NCBI GenBank assembly: GCA_905221605.1
Contig: CAJNDS010002646.1
Location: 166,001-230,000 of the forward strand
Direction: 5' to 3'
DNA: 64,000 bases
Source: Symbiodinium natans
Taxonomy: Eukaryota; Sar; Dinophyceae; Suessiales; Symbiodiniaceae
The position numbers were made by a program, and so were the translations under genes. The notes beneath the pieces are model-generated. The model worked only from the letters and a program-made list of their open reading frames with translations, made no database searches and had not been told where the DNA came from. Of this stretch, positions 61,119-64,000 are shown in pieces (the first letter of the stretch is position 1; every line of letters begins with the position of its first letter).

Positions 61119-61380
61119 GCCAAGGAAGATTTTTGCACATGCGGTTTCGTGGAGCTGGAGTTCGCCCTGGCTGCCTTTGTCAAGCTCGGGAAAAGAAACA
61201 GGCAGGTTGAAGTGGTGGCCATCCTTTGCCCACGTGTGGACGACGGCTTTCTCACTGCGGAACTGGGTGAGGACATGGATGCTGTGAAGAGCGGCATGAA
61301 CAAGCCGTTCTTGATCAAGGAATGGATGGGGGTTGGCCAGGATCCGTTTAGCTTCTTGGCTATGCGCATGAAAAAAGGGT
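61119..61380 (+). CDS. Confident long exon, unknown protein
   Basis: About 260 bases, the longest clear exon here. From AGAAG| it reads AKEDFCTCGFVELEFALAAF, VKLGKRNRQVEVVAILCPRV, DDGFLTAELGEDMDAVKSGM, NKPFLIKEWMGVGQDPFSFL to MRMKK. It is in phase with the exon at 60537. The next exon (61631) continues DGCFYSDM. Composition looks like a globular domain, but I recognise no family. The frame runs on to a stop at 61395 if no splice occurs. Confidence 0.75.
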
Positions 61381-61630
61381 GGCTGTCAAAATCATGATCC
61401 CTTTTGGGGGTACCCTAAAAATTAGGGGCCGTATTACAATCGGAATCCAAAAAGGGACCATAATGTTGACAACCACCTATAAATCCATTTGCTTAAGAAC
61501 CCCAAAAGAAAAAAGAAATAACAATCCCTCCCTATATTACCCTTAATAACGAAGAACATCTTTTCTTTTTTGGGGGGTTCTTAAGAAATCGGTAGAAAAA
61601 GGGACCGTAATCTTGACAACCACCTGAATA
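61381..61630. other. Intron lacking telomeric arrays, with nested repeats
   Basis: Contains a 30-base direct repeat (61449-61478 and 61596-61625, two mismatches) flanking an inverted-repeat element (61492-61585, ends CTTAAGAACCCC / GGGGTTCTTAAG). The only clear intron here of this type. Confidence 0.65.
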
Positions 61631-61731
61631 AGAAGGATGGCTGCTTTTACAGTGACATGACGGAGTATGTCAAGGCTCTCCCAGGAAAGGGGGTGCTCCC
61701 TGCTCGCCACGAGGATGCAGCCCTTACCAAG
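61631..61731 (+). CDS. Confident internal exon, unknown protein
   Basis: Reads DGCFYSDMTEYVKALPGKGV then LPARHEDAALTK, followed by CGGTTTAGGG. The acceptor is probably AAGAAG| at 61630. Continues the protein of the previous exon. Confidence 0.68.
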
Positions 61732-61798
61732 CGGTTTAGGGTTTAGGGTTTAGGGTTTAGGGTTTAGGGTTTAGGGTTTAGGGTTTAGGGTTTAGGGG
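61732..61798. repeat. (TTTAGGG)n array
   Basis: Nine perfect units directly after the exon. Confidence 0.97.
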
Positions 61799-62127
61799 TA
61801 CCCGCGCCCCCGGTGGTTAGTTTGCTTCGGGCTTGTTGTTTCTAGGGGTTTAGGAGTTAGGGCTTCCAGGGCTTTCAGGGGGTTTGGGGTGTTCGGGCTG
61901 TTCTAAACATAAACCCTAGACCCTGAGTCCACTGTAGGTGACAACCCTCAAGTAGGGCTTCCCTAAACCCGAAACCCAAAACGCAAAACCCTAAATTCCT
62001 AAACGCCAAACCCTATAAAAGCCATAAACGCGAATTCTTTCATAGAGGGGTTAGAGGGGCCAATCGTTGGTGTGTCCCATGGCATGGTTTAGGGTTTAGG
62101 GTTTAGGGATGGGCAATCTTTGCGGCA

Positions 62128-62172
62128 GGAGTTGCTCCTTGCCTGGCAGACCCTGCCACTTCTCAGCACAAG
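62128..62172 (+). CDS. Likely exon, unknown
   Basis: After GCGGCAG|, frame ELLLAWQTLPLLSTRG, followed by GGGTTTAGGG. Donor uncertain. Confidence 0.5.
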
Positions 62173-62452
62173 GGGCGAGGGGGTTTAGGGTTTCGGGTTG
62201 GGGCTCAGGGTAGCTTGCGGCAGCTTAGGGTCCTTTGTTGGGTCAGCTGGGTTTAGGGTTTTGGGTGTCTAAGGTTTGGGGTTTAGGGTTTAGCGTTTAC
62301 CCTCAACCCTCAACCCTACGGCCTAAGCCTTGCGAGAGGTCCTGCTCTTTCAGAGGCGGGCTTGCTCTCGTACCCCTGCCTGAATTCTGCTACCCCGCTC
62401 CCCAGTCCCTAGTGGTCCAGCCTTAGCCCTAAACCCCACAACCTAAACTCTA

Positions 62453-62546
62453 CCCAAAGGCTCCAATGTAGTTCCTTTTTGGGTTAGTTATAGGGGATTC
62501 TAGTATACTACCCCAAAAAGGTACTACATAGGAGCCTTTGGGTAAA
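62453..62546. mobile_element. Foldback element, single copy
   Basis: TACCCAAAGGCTCCAATGTA at the left and TACATAGGAGCCTTTGGGTA at the right; the centre has CCAAAAAGG / CTTTTTGGG arms. About 94 bases. Confidence 0.8.
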
Positions 62547-62694
62547 CCTTACAGCCCGAAGCCGTAATCTGTAAGCCCTAAGCCTCAAGACCTCGAGGGC
62601 CCAAACTGATAGGCTCTGCCCTTGGGGTCACGAACCCAGAGACTCCAATAGCCCTTCATGAGGGTTTAGGGTTCAGGGATTAGGGTATACTCTT

Positions 62695-63040
62695 AGGGTC
62701 GCTGAACCCTAATCCCTGAACCCTGAACCCTAAACCTCTAAACCCCAAACCCTGAACCCTGAACCCTAAACCCTAAACCCTAACCCTGAACCCTGAACCC
62801 TGAACCCCAAACCCTAAACCCTCAACCCTGAACCCTGAACTCTGAACCCTGAACCCTAAGCCCTAAACCCTCAACCCCAACCCCTGAACTCTGAACCCTG
62901 AACCCTGAACCCTCAACCCTCAATCCTACACCCTAAACCCGAAACCCTAATCCTTAAACCCTAAACCCTCGACCCTAAACCCTGAACCCTAAACCCTAAA
63001 CCCTAAACCCTAAACCCTAAACCCTAAACCCTAAACCCTA
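62695..63040. repeat. CCCTGAA / CCCTAAA array
   Basis: Mixed CCCTGAA, CCCTCAA and CCCTAAA units, becoming perfect CCCTAAA from about 62985 up to the next exon. Confidence 0.95.
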
Positions 63041-63111
63041 CGTCGTTTGCCTTCTTCGAGCCATGCGACTCAACAAGGCCCGCCTTCGAGTCCTACATGC
63101 TTGCTCCCCAG
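63041..63111 (+). CDS. Likely internal exon, unknown protein
   Basis: Frame TSFAFFEPCDSTRPAFESYM then LAPQ (open on to IEGSL). C-rich array upstream, G-rich downstream; splice ends approximate. Confidence 0.55.
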
Positions 63112-63139
63112 ATTGAGGGTTCGCTGGGCTTAGGGTTTT

Positions 63140-63350
63140 GGGCCTTAGGGTTTAGGGTTTTTAGGGTTTTTAGGGTTTTTAGGGTTTTTAGGGTTTTTAG
63201 GATTTTTAGGATTTTTAGGGTTTTTAGGGTTTTTAGGGCTTTGGGTTTGGGGTTTCAGGGTTTTAGGGTATAGGTTTGGGGTTTGGGGTTAAGGGCTTAG
63301 GGTCTAGGGTTTAGGGTTTAGGGTTTAGGGTTAGGGTTTAGGGCTTTGCG
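63140..63350. repeat. G-rich array with TTTTTAGGG units
   Basis: Nine-base GTTTTTAGG units at 63155-63235, then TTTAGGG. Confidence 0.93.
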
Positions 63351-63440
63351 TTTGGTAAGGGCTTGGGATGAGGATGTATATAAGGGTCTAGTGTCTTAGA
63401 GCTTAGGGAGCCCAATTCTGACTGCGCGGCACTGCCCAAG

Positions 63441-63486
63441 ACCCGTGTGGGATGACGTGGCCGAGACGTGCGAGATGACTCACCAG
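63441..63486 (+). CDS. Likely internal exon, unknown protein
   Basis: One base plus 15 codons, PVWDDVAETCEMTHQ; the acceptor is GCCCAAG| and the donor CACCAG|GC. Confidence 0.55.
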
Positions 63487-63499
63487 GCAGGTTCCGGGT

Positions 63500-63592
63500 T
63501 TAGGGTTTGGTTTAGGGTTTAGGGTTTAGGGTTTAGGGTTTAGGGTTTAGGGTTTAGGGTTTAGGGTTTAGGGTTTAGGGTTTAGGGTTCCG
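63500..63592. repeat. (TTTAGGG)n array
   Basis: About 12 units directly after the exon. The rest of the window to 64000 is mixed C- and G-rich repeat remnants with a short GC-rich block at 63598-63660 whose frame is unclear. Confidence 0.95.
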
Positions 63593-64000
63593 GGTTGTAG
63601 CATGGCCAAGATGGACCCCAGCACCTCAACCCTAGTCAAGTTGCACCCAAAACATCAGAAACCCCAAAACCTCCAAACCCCAAAAGACCCCCCCCTCCCC
63701 CCTCAAAACCTCAGAAACCACTAAACCATCCCAACCCCAACCCCCAACCCCCAAAATTTTCCAGAGAGCCTCTGAAGCCAATTTCCGGAGGCTTTAGGGT
63801 TGTGGGGCTTGGGCTTCGGCATCAAAGGGTTTAGGGTTTTAGGGTGTAGGGTTTAGCTAGAGGTTTGTGCGGGTCTAGGGCTTGGGGTTTTGGGGACCCC
63901 TAAACCCTGGACCCCATACCCTAAACCTGAAACCCTAAACCCTGGACCCTAAGCCCTGCACCCCAAGCCCTGTAAACCCGAAGCCCGAAGCGCACCAAAA

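Noticed and set aside
1-64000. True chromosome end (terminal telomere)
   Set aside because: Arrays occur in both orientations throughout, are interrupted every few hundred bases, carry many variants and lie in introns. Nothing resembles one long terminal array.
1-64000. CRISPR array or bacterial operon
   Set aside because: The regular seven-base repeats have no spacers of constant length, no cas-like genes are seen, and coding DNA is split into short spliced exons.
1-64000. tRNA, rRNA or other structured RNA genes
   Set aside because: No tRNA box A/B pair, rRNA-like block or snRNA-like stretch was recognised by eye; a covariance-model scan would be needed to exclude short ones.

Overview
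The window looks like nuclear DNA of a dinoflagellate. The species cannot be fixed from the sequence. Three things point there: (1) plant/alveolate-type telomeric repeats (TTTAGGG, its complement CCCTAAA, and many variants) fill much of the 64 kb in both orientations; (2) coding DNA is a string of very short exons, about 35-110 bases, all on the + strand; (3) by hand-fitted reading phase, roughly half of the placeable introns start with GC (AG|GC) and the rest with GT, a mix known from dinoflagellate spliceosomal introns. No bacterial-type gene, rRNA, tRNA or CRISPR array was recognised. Long open frames inside the repeats are by-products of the repeat units and are not listed as genes.

Layout. 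1-1600: tail of an upstream gene (exon at 254-301), telomeric arrays and a foldback element. 1649 to about 11350: the one gene whose product is recognisable, a histidine-phosphatase / phosphoglycerate-mutase-like protein in at least eleven exons, separated by introns of about 0.4-1.2 kb made of telomere-like arrays and small inverted-repeat elements. About 11.8-27.7 kb: about seventeen further likely exons on + of one or more unrecognised genes. 27.9-30 kb: a Pro/Ala/Gln-rich exon, then a 500-bp unit in three tandem copies, each with an exon-like core. 30-58 kb: scattered likely exons, many foldback elements, microsatellites, G-runs and variant arrays. 59.0-63.5 kb: exons of another unrecognised gene, including the longest exon (about 260 bases).

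The main observation is an arrangement. Most exons have C-rich arrays (CCCTAAA on +) just upstream and G-rich arrays (TTTAGGG on +) just downstream. A typical intron therefore begins with UUUAGGG repeats and ends with CCCUAAA repeats in the transcript, and the two ends could pair and bring the splice sites together. In several places telomeric arrays sit inside small foldback transposon-like elements, twice flanked by 13-15 base direct repeats, so at least some arrays look inserted and are not remnants of chromosome ends.

Limits: exon borders were fitted by eye from phase and GT/GC..AG rules. Assignment of exons to genes outside the first gene is not attempted. Coordinates of repeats are accurate to a few bases for foldback elements and about 10-20 bases for arrays.
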